From the NCBI RefSeq assembly GCF_003171655.1, contig NZ_QFZL01000002.1:310001-374000 (forward strand): a stretch of 64,000 nucleotides of DNA, in the 5' to 3' direction. A program made the translations under genes and the position numbers. The notes under the pieces are model-generated. The model had not been told where the DNA came from. It ran no database searches and saw nothing but the letters and a program-made list of their open reading frames with translations. The DNA comes from Stakelama portus (GTDB taxonomy: Bacteria; Pseudomonadota; Alphaproteobacteria; Sphingomonadales; Sphingomonadaceae). Positions 41,200 through 50,016 of this stretch are shown here, in pieces (position 1 is the first letter of the stretch; each line of letters opens with the position of its first letter).

Positions 41200-42089
41200 T
41201 CGTTCCGCAACGCGCCGCCGAAACCCGCGCGGGATGGCTGATGAGCGCTCCGGCGCTCGCCGCGATCTTTCTGTTCTTCCTCGTCCCGGCCTTTGCCTCG
41301 CTGTTCCTCAGCCTGACCGATTTCGACATTTACGCGCTCGCGGACCTGCGCAACCTGCGTTTCATCGGGCTGCGCAACTATGCCGATCTGCTGCACAATC
41401 CGCTGTTCTGGAACGCGTTTCTGAATTCGGCGCGCTATGTATTGTTCGGCACGCCGCTGGTGGTGGGCATGTCCTTTGCCGCCGCGTTGCTGATCAATCA
41501 CCGCTATCTGCGCTGGCGGCCGGTGTGGCGCGTGATCCTGTTCGCGCCCTATGTCACCACGCTGGTCGCGACCGCAGTGGTTTGGCGATATCTGTTCAAT
41601 ACCGAATATGGGCTGGTGAACTGGATGCTCGGCTGGGTCGCGCTTGGTCCGATCGACTGGCTGGGCAGTCCCACGGCATCGACGCCGGCGATCCTGCTGT
41701 TCGTCGCGTGGAAGACGTTCGGGTACAACATGATCATCTTCCTCGCCGCGCTGCAGCTCGTACCGCGCGAGCTGGACGAAGCCGCGCGGCTCGACGGCGC
41801 GGGCCGGATCGGCAGGCTGCGCCATGTCATCCTGCCGGCAGTGGCCCCGGCCTTCCTGCTCGTCACAGTGCTGACCATCGCGTCGATGTTCCAGCTGTTC
41901 GCCGAACCCTATGTGATGACCGAAGGCGGCCCGGCGCAATCGACCGTCACCATCCTCTATTTCATGTATGAGGAGGGCTTCAAATGGTGGAATCTGGGGT
42001 CGGGTGCCGCCGTCGCGGTGCTGCTGTTCCTCTGCATCTGCGCCGTGACGCTGGTCGAGCTGCTGCTCGTGCGCAGGAACCTGCGATGA
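41196..42089 (+). CDS. Sugar ABC importer permease (MalF type)
   Basis: 297 residues, starting inside the binding-protein stop (ATGA). Six membrane helices; the EAA loop for ATPase contact is ELDEAARLDGAGRIGRLRHV at about 190-210. The sequence LTDFDIYALADLRNLRFIGLRN between the first helices is typical of MalF/UgpA permeases. It pairs with the next permease. Confidence 0.92.
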   Translation: MIVPQRAAETRAGWLMSAPALAAIFLFFLVPAFASLFLSLTDFDIYALADLRNLRFIGLRNYADLLHNPLFWNAFLNSARYVLFGTPLVVGMSFAAALLINHRYLRWRPVWRVILFAPYVTTLVATAVVWRYLFNTEYGLVNWMLGWVALGPIDWLGSPTASTPAILLFVAWKTFGYNMIIFLAALQLVPRELDEAARLDGAGRIGRLRHVILPAVAPAFLLVTVLTIASMFQLFAEPYVMTEGGPAQSTVTILYFMYEEGFKWWNLGSGAAVAVLLFLCICAVTLVELLLVRRNLR

Positions 42090-42901
42090 AGCCGCGCGAG
42101 ATGCTGGTCACGGGGCTGGCCGCCTGTGTCGCGCTGTTCACCGCACTGCCGCTGCTGTGGATGGTTTCGGCGAGTTTCATGCAGCCGGGCGAAGCGGCGC
42201 ATGCGCCACCGCCGCTGCTGCCGTCCTCGCCGACGCTGGCCAATTACGCGCAGCTGTTCCGGAACTACGGCATCGGCACTTATCTGTTCAACAGTCTGGT
42301 GATTTCGACGCTGGCGACGCTGCTCGCGCTGATCTTTACCGTGCCGGCGGGATATGCGCTGGCAAAGCTGCGCTTTTCGGGACGGGTCACGATCCAATGG
42401 ATGCTGGTCGTCGCGATCCTGGTGCCGGGGCAGATCGGGATGCTGCCGCTGTTCCTCGAGCTCAAGTTCCTGGGGCTGGTGAACAGCTATGCCGGGGTGC
42501 TCGTACCCTGGCTCGCGGGGATTTTCGGCATCTTCCTCGTCCGCCAATATTGCCTCGCCATCCCGCAGGAGATGATCGAGGCCGCGCGGCTCGACGGGGC
42601 ATCGGAATTCGCGATCCTGCGCCACATTATCCTGCCGACGCTGGCGCCGATCCTGGTCACGCTGGCGCTGTTCGTGTTTCTGGGCTGCTGGAACGACTTT
42701 CTCTGGCCGCTGATCATCCTGTCCGATCAGGATCTTTATACCCTGCCGGTCGCGCTCGCCGCGTTCAGCCGCGAACATGCCGAAGATCTCGAAGTGATGA
42801 TGGCCGGATCGGTCATCACCACCCTGCCCGTGCTGCTGCTTTTTCTGGTGCTGCAGCGCTTCTATCTCGACGGGTTGCTATCCGGCAGCGTAAAGCAGTG
42901 A
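42086..42901 (+). CDS. Sugar ABC importer permease (MalG type)
   Basis: 271 residues, starting inside the preceding stop (ATGA). Six membrane helices with the EAA loop EMIEAARLDGASEFAILRHI at about 168-187. The short loop FMQPGEAAHAPPPLLPSSPTL near the start is typical of MalG/UgpE. Its TGA stop is the first three bases of a LacI-type operator that precedes the GH1 gene. Confidence 0.92.
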   Translation: MKPREMLVTGLAACVALFTALPLLWMVSASFMQPGEAAHAPPPLLPSSPTLANYAQLFRNYGIGTYLFNSLVISTLATLLALIFTVPAGYALAKLRFSGRVTIQWMLVVAILVPGQIGMLPLFLELKFLGLVNSYAGVLVPWLAGIFGIFLVRQYCLAIPQEMIEAARLDGASEFAILRHIILPTLAPILVTLALFVFLGCWNDFLWPLIILSDQDLYTLPVALAAFSREHAEDLEVMMAGSVITTLPVLLLFLVLQRFYLDGLLSGSVKQ

Positions 42902-42912
42902 AACCGGTTTCA
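42899..42912. promoter_or_regulatory. LacI-type operator 2 (before the GH1 gene)
   Basis: TGAAACCGGTTTCA is a perfect 14-bp palindrome. It begins with the stop codon of the MalG-type permease and lies 30 bp before the GH1 start, so GH1 and the EEP gene may have their own regulated promoter. Confidence 0.7.
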
Positions 42913-42941
42913 GAACGCCGCAATGGAGTGTGCCCAAGCCG

Positions 42942-44291
42942 ATGAGTGCCGGAAGCTTTCCAAAGGATTTTCTCTGGGGCGCCGCGACGGCCGCCTATCA
43001 GATCGAAGGGTCACCGCTGGCCGATGGCGCGGGGCCGAGCATCTGGCAGCGTTATACCCATGACGGCAGGATGATGGTCGCCCAGGGCGATACCGGCGAT
43101 ATCGCGGCCGATCATTATCGCCGCTGGGAATCCGATGTGGCGCTGATGCGCGATCTGGGGCTTCAGGCCTATCGTTTCAGCACTGCATGGGGGCGTATTC
43201 AGCCCGAAGGACGCGGGCCGGTGAATGCCGCCGGGATCGATTTCTACAGCAGGCTGGTCGACCGGCTGCTCGAAAACGGCATTGCGCCGATGCTGACGCT
43301 ATTTCACTGGGATTTGCCCGTGGCGCTCGACGATCGCGGCGGCTGGCTCAATCCGGACAGTGCCGACTGGTTCGCCGATTATGCGAGCATTCTGTATCGC
43401 GCGCTCGGCGACCGGGTGGCGCACTGGGTGACGCTCAACGAACCCTGGGTGGTCGCCGATGGCGGCTATCTGAACGGTACGGTCGCGCCGGGACATCGCA
43501 ATGTCTTCGAAGCCCCCATCGCCGCGCACAATCTGATGCGCGCGCATGGCAAGGCGGTGCAGGCCTATCGCGCGATCGGCGATGGCGAGATCGGGCTGGT
43601 CGTCAATATCGAACCCAAATATCCCGCCAGCGACAGTCCGGCCGATCTGGCCGCAACTGCCCGCGCCGACGCGCAGATGAACCGCCATTATATCGAACCG
43701 GCGCTGACCGGCGCCTATCCGCCCGAACTTGCCGATGTCTATGGCGAAGCCTGGCCCGAATGGCCGGCCGACGACCTGCAGCTGATCCACCAGCCGATCG
43801 ATTTCATCGGCATCAATTATTACACGCGCGCGGTGGTGCGCGACGATCCGCAAAGCTTCCCGACCCGGAGCGCCGTGGTTCCGCAAGCGGGCGCCACCTA
43901 TACCGAAACCGGATGGGAAGTGGCGCCCGATGCGTTTCGCGACATGCTGATCGCGATGGCGCGGCGCTATCCCGGCATGCCGATCTATGTCACCGAAAAT
44001 GGTGCGGCCTTTGCCGATCCGGCGGTGGCCGGGCCGGATGGCGTGCAGGACGGCCAGCGCTGCGAGTATCTGCGCAGCCATATCGCGGCGGTGGGCGAAG
44101 CGATCGCGGCGGGCGTCGATATTCGCGGCTATATGGCGTGGTCGCTGCTCGACAATCTGGAATGGTCGCTTGGCTATGCCAAGCGTTTCGGCATCGTCCA
44201 TGTCGATTATGCGACCCAGAGGCGCACGCCCAAGGACAGTGCCGCGCTCTACAGCCGGATCATCGCGAACAACGGAGTAATCGATGCGTAA
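42942..44291 (+). CDS. Family GH1 beta-glucosidase
   Basis: 449 residues from ATG 42942 (MSAGSFPKDFLWGAAT); an in-frame GTG at 42930 is too close to GGAG. The retaining GH1 barrel is complete: FLWGAATAAYQIEG at the start, acid/base Glu167 in TLNEPW, nucleophile Glu352 in YVTENGA, and the substrate-binding WSLLDNLEW. There is no signal peptide, so it should hydrolyse imported beta-glucosides or oligosaccharides in the cytoplasm after uptake by the ABC importer. It sits 40 bp after the permease and overlaps the EEP gene by 8 bp. Confidence 0.93.
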   Translation: MSAGSFPKDFLWGAATAAYQIEGSPLADGAGPSIWQRYTHDGRMMVAQGDTGDIAADHYRRWESDVALMRDLGLQAYRFSTAWGRIQPEGRGPVNAAGIDFYSRLVDRLLENGIAPMLTLFHWDLPVALDDRGGWLNPDSADWFADYASILYRALGDRVAHWVTLNEPWVVADGGYLNGTVAPGHRNVFEAPIAAHNLMRAHGKAVQAYRAIGDGEIGLVVNIEPKYPASDSPADLAATARADAQMNRHYIEPALTGAYPPELADVYGEAWPEWPADDLQLIHQPIDFIGINYYTRAVVRDDPQSFPTRSAVVPQAGATYTETGWEVAPDAFRDMLIAMARRYPGMPIYVTENGAAFADPAVAGPDGVQDGQRCEYLRSHIAAVGEAIAAGVDIRGYMAWSLLDNLEWSLGYAKRFGIVHVDYATQRRTPKDSAALYSRIIANNGVIDA

Positions 44292-45162
44292 CCTGATTCG
44301 TGCCGCGGCGCTTTTGCTCGCGATGCTGAGTGCGCCCGCCAGCGCGGGCATCAGCGGCGACTCGCTCTCGCTGCAGGTGATGAGCTGGAACATGCGGCTC
44401 GACCTCGCTTCGGACGGCGACAATGCCTGGCCGCATCGCAAGGATATGTTCGCGTCGGTGCTGCGCTATGAACAGCCCGATCTGATCGGCATGCAGGAAG
44501 TGCTCGATCATCAGAAACGCGATGTCGAGGCCGCCCTGCCCGATTATGCCGTGATCGGCGTAGGGCGCGACGACGGCGCGGCGGCGGGTGAATATTCGCC
44601 GATCTTCTATCGCCGCGATCGGTTTGAACTGCTCGATTCAGGCACTTTCTGGCTGTCGGAAACGCCCGACACACCGTCCAAGGGGTGGGATGCGGCCTAT
44701 CCGCGCATCGCCACCTGGGGGCATTTCCGCGACCGCGACAGCGGCCGGACCTTCTGGATGATGAACACCCATTTCGACCATATCGGCGAAGTCGCCCGGC
44801 TGAACAGCGCGCGGATGCTGCGCCGCTGGATGGCGGAGCATGGCACGCACGACGAACTGACCTTCCTGACCGGGGATTTCAACGCGACGTCCGATTCCGC
44901 GCCGATGCAGGCGCTGACCGGCGAAGGCGACACGACCGCGCTGATCGATGCGCGCGACGTCAGCGAAACGCCGCCGTTCGGGCCGACCGGCACCTTTACC
45001 GGTTTCGACATCACGAAGAATGAGGACGCCGCGATCGACCATATCCTGCTCGGGCGGCCCGCACGAATCCTGCGCTATGGCGTCCTGACCTTTCAGGAGG
45101 GCGGCCGCGTGCCGTCAGATCACTATCCGGTGCTGGTGACGATCGACTGGGGCGGGCGCTGA
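44284..45162 (+). CDS. Secreted endonuclease/exonuclease/phosphatase (EEP) family hydrolase
   Basis: 292 residues; ATG 44284 lies inside the end of GH1, with GGAG ahead. The signal peptide ends at APASA-G. The EEP fold is shown by VMSWNMRLD, IGMQEV with the metal-binding Glu, MMNTHFDHIG, TGDFNATSD, IDHILLG and the catalytic His in PSDHYPV. The family covers DNases, phosphodiesterases and phosphatases. Its position in a sugar operon and export suggest a phosphoester or phosphodiester bond on the glycan rather than DNA. This is inference. It converges with the GH144-type gene after 12 bp. Confidence 0.85.
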   Translation: MRNLIRAAALLLAMLSAPASAGISGDSLSLQVMSWNMRLDLASDGDNAWPHRKDMFASVLRYEQPDLIGMQEVLDHQKRDVEAALPDYAVIGVGRDDGAAAGEYSPIFYRRDRFELLDSGTFWLSETPDTPSKGWDAAYPRIATWGHFRDRDSGRTFWMMNTHFDHIGEVARLNSARMLRRWMAEHGTHDELTFLTGDFNATSDSAPMQALTGEGDTTALIDARDVSETPPFGPTGTFTGFDITKNEDAAIDHILLGRPARILRYGVLTFQEGGRVPSDHYPVLVTIDWGGR

Positions 45163-45174
45163 CACCCCTGCCCG

Positions 45175-46710
45175 CTATTCCGCCGGAGCCTCGTCCAGCC
45201 AGCCGCCGGTAAAGCCGATCCGGCGCAGCCCGCGAATGATGTGCGGGTTCTTCCGAGTCACTTCCCAGATCAGCCCGGAGCGATGATTCTCGATCATCGC
45301 CAGGATCGGCCCCTGGTCGATCCCCAGATAATCGCGGGCGACCCAGCCGTCCTGCGCATCGACGGTGCCGGTGGTCACATTGTCCTGGGTGAAAGTGAAG
45401 CTGGGGTTGAACGCGTCCTTGAACCCATATTTGGTGTAGATGCGGTCGCCATAGCGTTCGCGCATCGCCATCAGCGCGGGAATGGTGACTTCGGGCGCGA
45501 AGGCAACCGATCCGCCGGCTGCGGTCGGCACCACCGTTCCGTCATCGACCACACGGATCGCGCTGACGCCGCGCGCCGAATAGGTCATGAACGTGCGCGG
45601 CGCGCCGTTGACGCTGTGCTTGTCGCGCGATCCCTGCGGGCCGTCGCTCGCCGTCCAGCCCCAGATATCGGACGAATAGCCGACCCAGTTATTCGGATTC
45701 TCCGCGCCATAATCGCGCTGGGCGAGCGTCGCGAGACGGCTGTTCCTGAAATAATCCGAGCCCTTGGACCGCATGAATTCGTCCTGGATGCCGCGGAAAT
45801 CGACCCAGACATGCGAATATTGATGCCCGAACAGCGGTTCGAACTGGAGGAAGGTCTTGCCGTAATAAGTCGCCCAATCGGCTTCCAGATTGGCCGCCCA
45901 GCCCTGATCCCATGCATCCTTGTTCACTGCATGGGTCGGCGAACCCAATGCCAGCACATAGACCAGCATGCCTTCGTTATAGCCGACCCAGTCATGCGTC
46001 GTGAAACCATTCTCCGGACGCCAGCCCATGGCGATGCCATGGCTGTCGGCCAGGTTGCGTGCCTGCGTGCCGGTGGTGTTGCGCTGTGCCCATTGCCAGT
46101 CGACACGGGCATAGATTTTCTCGGCCAGATCGCGGATCTCGGCTTCGACCGGATCGTCGCGATCGAAATATCCCTGCGCGAACAAAGCGCCGCCGAGGAA
46201 CAGCGTCGTATCGACAGTCGACAGCTCGGTATTGCCATAGCGCGTGCCGTCGTCGTTTTTCAGGAAGTGATAGAAAAAGCCCTTATAGCCTGTGACGCCG
46301 GATGCTTCCGGCCCCTGGGGCGCATTCCAGTAAAAGGCGAGGCAGTCCCGGGTACGCCGGGCAGCCTCCGCGCGGCTGACATACCCGCGATCGGCGCCGA
46401 TGGCATAGGCAGTGAGCGCAAAGCCGGTGGCCGCGACGCTGGAAAAGGGATTGCTGGGCCAGCGATCGGGCGCGAGGCAGCGCTGCGTATCGGTGGTGTC
46501 CCAGAAATAATCGAAGGTCCGCCGTTCCAGCTCGGCAACGAATTGCTGCTGGGTTTCGACGGGGTCGGCGGGAGTCGAGGTCGTGGGGCTTGGCGAAACC
46601 GCCACATTCCCCGGTGCACCTTGCTGCGCGGTACAGGATGTCAGCATCGAACCGACAGCAAGAGCGGCAATCAAGTTACGCAACGACAAAATGAAGATAC
46701 TCCGACCCAA
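45175..46710 (-). CDS. Glucoamylase-like (PF10091, GH144-type) lipoprotein, probable endo-beta-1,2-glucanase
   Basis: 511 residues. The lipobox is MLTSC-T (Cys26). The catalytic (alpha/alpha)6 domain starts around residue 55 with RRTFDYFWDTTDT and contains SSVAATGFALTAYAIGADRGY, GYKGFFYHFL, ELSTVDTTLFLGGAL, GWRPENGFTTHDWVGYNEGMLVYVLALGSPTH (outline) and PLFGHQYSHVWVDFRG. This is the PF10091 family, whose characterised members include the GH144 endo-beta-1,2-glucanase of Chitinophaga pinensis. It is transcribed behind the TonB receptor (59 bp gap), so it should act at the cell surface or in the periplasm. Substrate is inferred from family only. Confidence 0.8.
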   Translation of the reverse strand: MGRSIFILSLRNLIAALAVGSMLTSCTAQQGAPGNVAVSPSPTTSTPADPVETQQQFVAELERRTFDYFWDTTDTQRCLAPDRWPSNPFSSVAATGFALTAYAIGADRGYVSRAEAARRTRDCLAFYWNAPQGPEASGVTGYKGFFYHFLKNDDGTRYGNTELSTVDTTLFLGGALFAQGYFDRDDPVEAEIRDLAEKIYARVDWQWAQRNTTGTQARNLADSHGIAMGWRPENGFTTHDWVGYNEGMLVYVLALGSPTHAVNKDAWDQGWAANLEADWATYYGKTFLQFEPLFGHQYSHVWVDFRGIQDEFMRSKGSDYFRNSRLATLAQRDYGAENPNNWVGYSSDIWGWTASDGPQGSRDKHSVNGAPRTFMTYSARGVSAIRVVDDGTVVPTAAGGSVAFAPEVTIPALMAMRERYGDRIYTKYGFKDAFNPSFTFTQDNVTTGTVDAQDGWVARDYLGIDQGPILAMIENHRSGLIWEVTRKNPHIIRGLRRIGFTGGWLDEAPAE

Positions 46711-46769
46711 AAATAAAAATCGCCGCGCGGCCGTTGAAAGGGAGCCGCGCGGCGAGAGGAGACATGCCT

Positions 46770-49700
46770 TTAGAAAGCCATGCTGGCGGAAAACTTGAAC
46801 GTCCGCGGCGGGTTGCCGCCAACCGAGCGGCCACTGATGTCACCAAAGAACGGAGCTGTGGTCGCATTCGCATTGCCGTTGTAGCTGACAAAGTTATCCG
46901 TATCGAACACGTTCAGAACGTCGACACGGAAGGTAAGACCCGCCTGATCGCCGATGAAGTGGAACGGGATCGTCTTGCTGAGCGCGAGATCGACCTGACG
47001 ATAGGCCCACAGATCGCCGAGAATGAACGGATTCTTGTTGTTGCCTTCGGTTACCACGGGCACGCGATCGGCGTTGCTGGAGCCCTGGATGCCGTAAATA
47101 TAGGGCGGCGAACGCAATGCGATCTTGGTCGCCAGCGTGAAGCCCCAGGGAATGTCGGCACTCGCAGCCAGCACGACGCTGTGCTTGGAGACACCAGCCG
47201 AACGCAGCACCGGATAATCGTCGAGCGACGGATAATCGAGCGAGAAATACTCGCCGAACTTCCGGTTCTCCTCAGCCAGCGTGAAGGTATAGACGAAGTT
47301 GACGCTCCACGGCGAAGCCTCGGTATAGTCCTTGGTCAGCTTGACGTACGCGGAGTCGGCATCGGTGCTGATACCATTGGTACCGATCAGCATGTTGCCA
47401 AAGCCGCTCGGCGCGAAGCCCCATGGCGGATTCCATTGTTCACCTGGCGCAAAGAAGCTGCCGTCCGGACGGCGGTTGCCGAGCAGATAGGCAAATCCAT
47501 TGCGGCTGGCGATGTGCGAATAGCCGACTTCCGGACGGAAGCTGCCCAAACGGCCGCGAATGCCGAGGCTGAACTGATCCGAATAGGGGATCTTCAGGTC
47601 GTTGGAGATGAAGCGCAGTTCGCGTCCGCCCCCACCCGTGCTGGTCGCGAGCTGATCGCGGCCGGCCTGAGTCAGATAGATCGGATCCCAGGCAATGCAG
47701 TTCGAACCGGAACAGCTATGGTTGGGATCGCCCGTATTGAAGTTGTAGGTGAGCTGTTTGAAGGCACCCGAAGTGATTTCCTGCTGGAGGAAATCGAACT
47801 GGTTGCGATCATAGGAACGGCCATAGCCGCCGAACAACTCAAACCGGTGATCTTCGTCAAGCGCATAGGTGAAGCCGATACGCGGCTGGAACGCGCCATA
47901 GAAAGGATGCCGGCTGTCTCCAGTCGAGATATAGTCGGCGATGTTATAATTGGCGTTGTTCAGGTTCGGATAGTTAGCGGGAGACACCGCATCCACTGCG
48001 TCCTGCGGATGGACGAAGTTGAGATAGGCCGGAGTTTCTTCATAATCCCAACGCAGACCGATGTTGAGCGTCAGCCGGTCGGTGACATCCCAGTCGTCCT
48101 GGACATAGATGCCCAGCTGGAAGTTCTTCGACTTGATCGTACCATCGCCGACGCCTGCCACCGGTACGCCGAAGGTGAGTCGATAAGGAGTTTGGTCGTT
48201 GAAACCACCGCCAACGGGGAATTGGGCATTATAGGTATATTGTGCGTTGGTGCTGTTGCGCTGAACCGAATTCAGCGTGACCCATTTCGCTTTCACGCCG
48301 GCCTTGATCGTGTGGTTCGACCAGCCGGTATAGGTGAAGTCGTTCTGGATGGCCCAGCCCTTCTGACCCTTGTCCTGATAATTGGCGCTGGCACCGGTGC
48401 CGAGCAGGAGCGTGCCGTTCGCAGTCTGGAAAGAATAGCCATTCTCGAATGCTGCCGGCGTGGGGCGCCATGCCGACTTTTCGTAGCTGATGCGAAGATC
48501 GTTGATCCAGCCATTGCCGGTATGCTCCCAGCGAAGCAGACCACGCGTTTCGTTGTTTTCGACATTGGTCATGCGCGTCATCGCGTTCTGACCGCCGAAA
48601 CCATCCTGCTGTTCTTCGCGACGAACCTTGACCGAAAGTTCGATCAGATCGTCCACGGTCGGCGAGAAATCGATCTTGCCGAAGAACAGGTCTTCGTTGA
48701 AGTCACGACTATAGCCTCCGAACAACCCCTGATATTCATTCGGGAACTGGGCTACGGTGTAGCCGCCACCGGGTTCCACCTCGGTGGGCTTTTGCTGCCT
48801 TTTACCTTCATAGGTTACGAAGAAATGCATGCGGTCCTGAATGATCGGTCCGCCCAGCGCGACACCGAACTGCATGTCCTTTGTCCGGGTCTTCTCGCCA
48901 CCCCTGTCATCTTCGCTCGGCGTGGTCGAACGCAAGCTCTGGTCGGTGTAATCGAAGAACGCTTCGCCATGGAATTCGTTGGTGCCCGAACGCGTCACGG
49001 CCGTGATCGCCACAGAACTGACCTGGTCGAACTCCGCCTTATAGTTGGAGCTGATGACGCGATATTCGCCGATCGCCAGCTGCGGGAACGGATTGCCCGG
49101 GCTCGAATCCTGGCCGGTCAGACCGCCCTTGAGGACATAGTCCTTCTGGCCGATGCCGTCGATGTACACATTCGACGTGCGGCTTGCCTGCGCACCGCCC
49201 TGGATCGACACATTGCCGTTCGAACCGGTCGAAACGGTAACGCCCGGCGCAAGGTCGGCAAACGCAAGGAAGTTGCGGCTGTTCTGCGGCAGCGTCTGGA
49301 TCAGGCGCTGGCTTACCGTCGCACCGACTTCGCCGCCTTCCAGCGTCTGGATCTGACCGGCGGTGACGACGATTTCATCGCTGCTCGCCAGTTCCGGCGT
49401 CGAGAAATCGAAATTCAGCTGCGCGTCCTGCCCGACCGCCAGCGTGAACTCGTCCGTCGAACGCACGCCGTTCGACGTGGTGATTTCCAGGCGATAACGG
49501 CCCGGCTGCAGCGAGGCGAAGGAATAACCCCCGTTCGCAGAGACCGTCGCGGTACGGCGGAAACCCGTATTCACTTCGATGATGGTGACTTCGCTGGCGG
49601 TCGTGCCCGCATCAAGCGAAATCGTGCCGCGCAGCGACGCGCTCGACACCTGCGCCGATGCCGGCGTTGCGATGCCGACGGCAAGCACTGCCGCCGCACT

Positions 49701-49790
49701 GCTGAGGACGAGCGACGCAGCAAGTCGCCCCGCGCGCCGCTTCGCGGGCGCACTGGTCACACTACGAGTCATAATTTTCGGAATCCCCAT
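46770..49790 (-). CDS. TonB-dependent receptor with carboxypeptidase-regulatory-like N-terminal domain
   Basis: 1006 residues; GGAGG lies 6 to 7 bases before the ATG. After the signal peptide (ending ASAQ-V) comes a regulatory-like Ig domain (LRGTISLDAGTTASEVTIIEV, GGYSFASLQPGRYRLEI), then a plug (TVSQRLIQTLPQNSRNFLAFADLAPGV in outline) and a large barrel ending RTFKFSASMAF. This layout matches Oar/SusC-like receptors that import large oligosaccharides. It leads an operon with the GH144-type gene and is divergent from GH3 over a LacI-type operator. No SusD homologue is present. I infer beta-glucan oligosaccharide import. Confidence 0.92.
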   Translation of the reverse strand: MGIPKIMTRSVTSAPAKRRAGRLAASLVLSSAAAVLAVGIATPASAQVSSASLRGTISLDAGTTASEVTIIEVNTGFRRTATVSANGGYSFASLQPGRYRLEITTSNGVRSTDEFTLAVGQDAQLNFDFSTPELASSDEIVVTAGQIQTLEGGEVGATVSQRLIQTLPQNSRNFLAFADLAPGVTVSTGSNGNVSIQGGAQASRTSNVYIDGIGQKDYVLKGGLTGQDSSPGNPFPQLAIGEYRVISSNYKAEFDQVSSVAITAVTRSGTNEFHGEAFFDYTDQSLRSTTPSEDDRGGEKTRTKDMQFGVALGGPIIQDRMHFFVTYEGKRQQKPTEVEPGGGYTVAQFPNEYQGLFGGYSRDFNEDLFFGKIDFSPTVDDLIELSVKVRREEQQDGFGGQNAMTRMTNVENNETRGLLRWEHTGNGWINDLRISYEKSAWRPTPAAFENGYSFQTANGTLLLGTGASANYQDKGQKGWAIQNDFTYTGWSNHTIKAGVKAKWVTLNSVQRNSTNAQYTYNAQFPVGGGFNDQTPYRLTFGVPVAGVGDGTIKSKNFQLGIYVQDDWDVTDRLTLNIGLRWDYEETPAYLNFVHPQDAVDAVSPANYPNLNNANYNIADYISTGDSRHPFYGAFQPRIGFTYALDEDHRFELFGGYGRSYDRNQFDFLQQEITSGAFKQLTYNFNTGDPNHSCSGSNCIAWDPIYLTQAGRDQLATSTGGGGRELRFISNDLKIPYSDQFSLGIRGRLGSFRPEVGYSHIASRNGFAYLLGNRRPDGSFFAPGEQWNPPWGFAPSGFGNMLIGTNGISTDADSAYVKLTKDYTEASPWSVNFVYTFTLAEENRKFGEYFSLDYPSLDDYPVLRSAGVSKHSVVLAASADIPWGFTLATKIALRSPPYIYGIQGSSNADRVPVVTEGNNKNPFILGDLWAYRQVDLALSKTIPFHFIGDQAGLTFRVDVLNVFDTDNFVSYNGNANATTAPFFGDISGRSVGGNPPRTFKFSASMAF

Positions 49791-49894
49791 TTTGTTTCCT
49801 CCCCGACGCCGGGCACCTAACGCACCTCGGCGAGTACGATTCGCTCACGGATTCTTGCGTCCGTGCGCGAGTCGATCACTTGCTTCATTTTTCG

Positions 49895-49924
49895 TTGTAA
49901 CCGGTTTCAATGTGGCTGTATAGA
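49895..49924 (+). promoter_or_regulatory. GH3 promoter with LacI-type operator 3
   Basis: The near-palindrome TGTAACCGGTTTCA (49896-49909) overlaps a -35 TTGTAA (49895-49900), and TATAGA (49919-49924) follows after 18 bases as a -10. Repressor bound here would block the -35. It lies 107 bp before the GH3 start and 106 bp before the divergent receptor start, so it may serve both. Confidence 0.7.
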
Positions 49925-50016
49925 CTTTCGACGCTACAAACGTCGGGAACGTCCGGCGGTGCATGGCGGGCCTTGCCCCGTGCGCGAAACAATCATGATT
50001 TAGGGGAGTGGAATTC

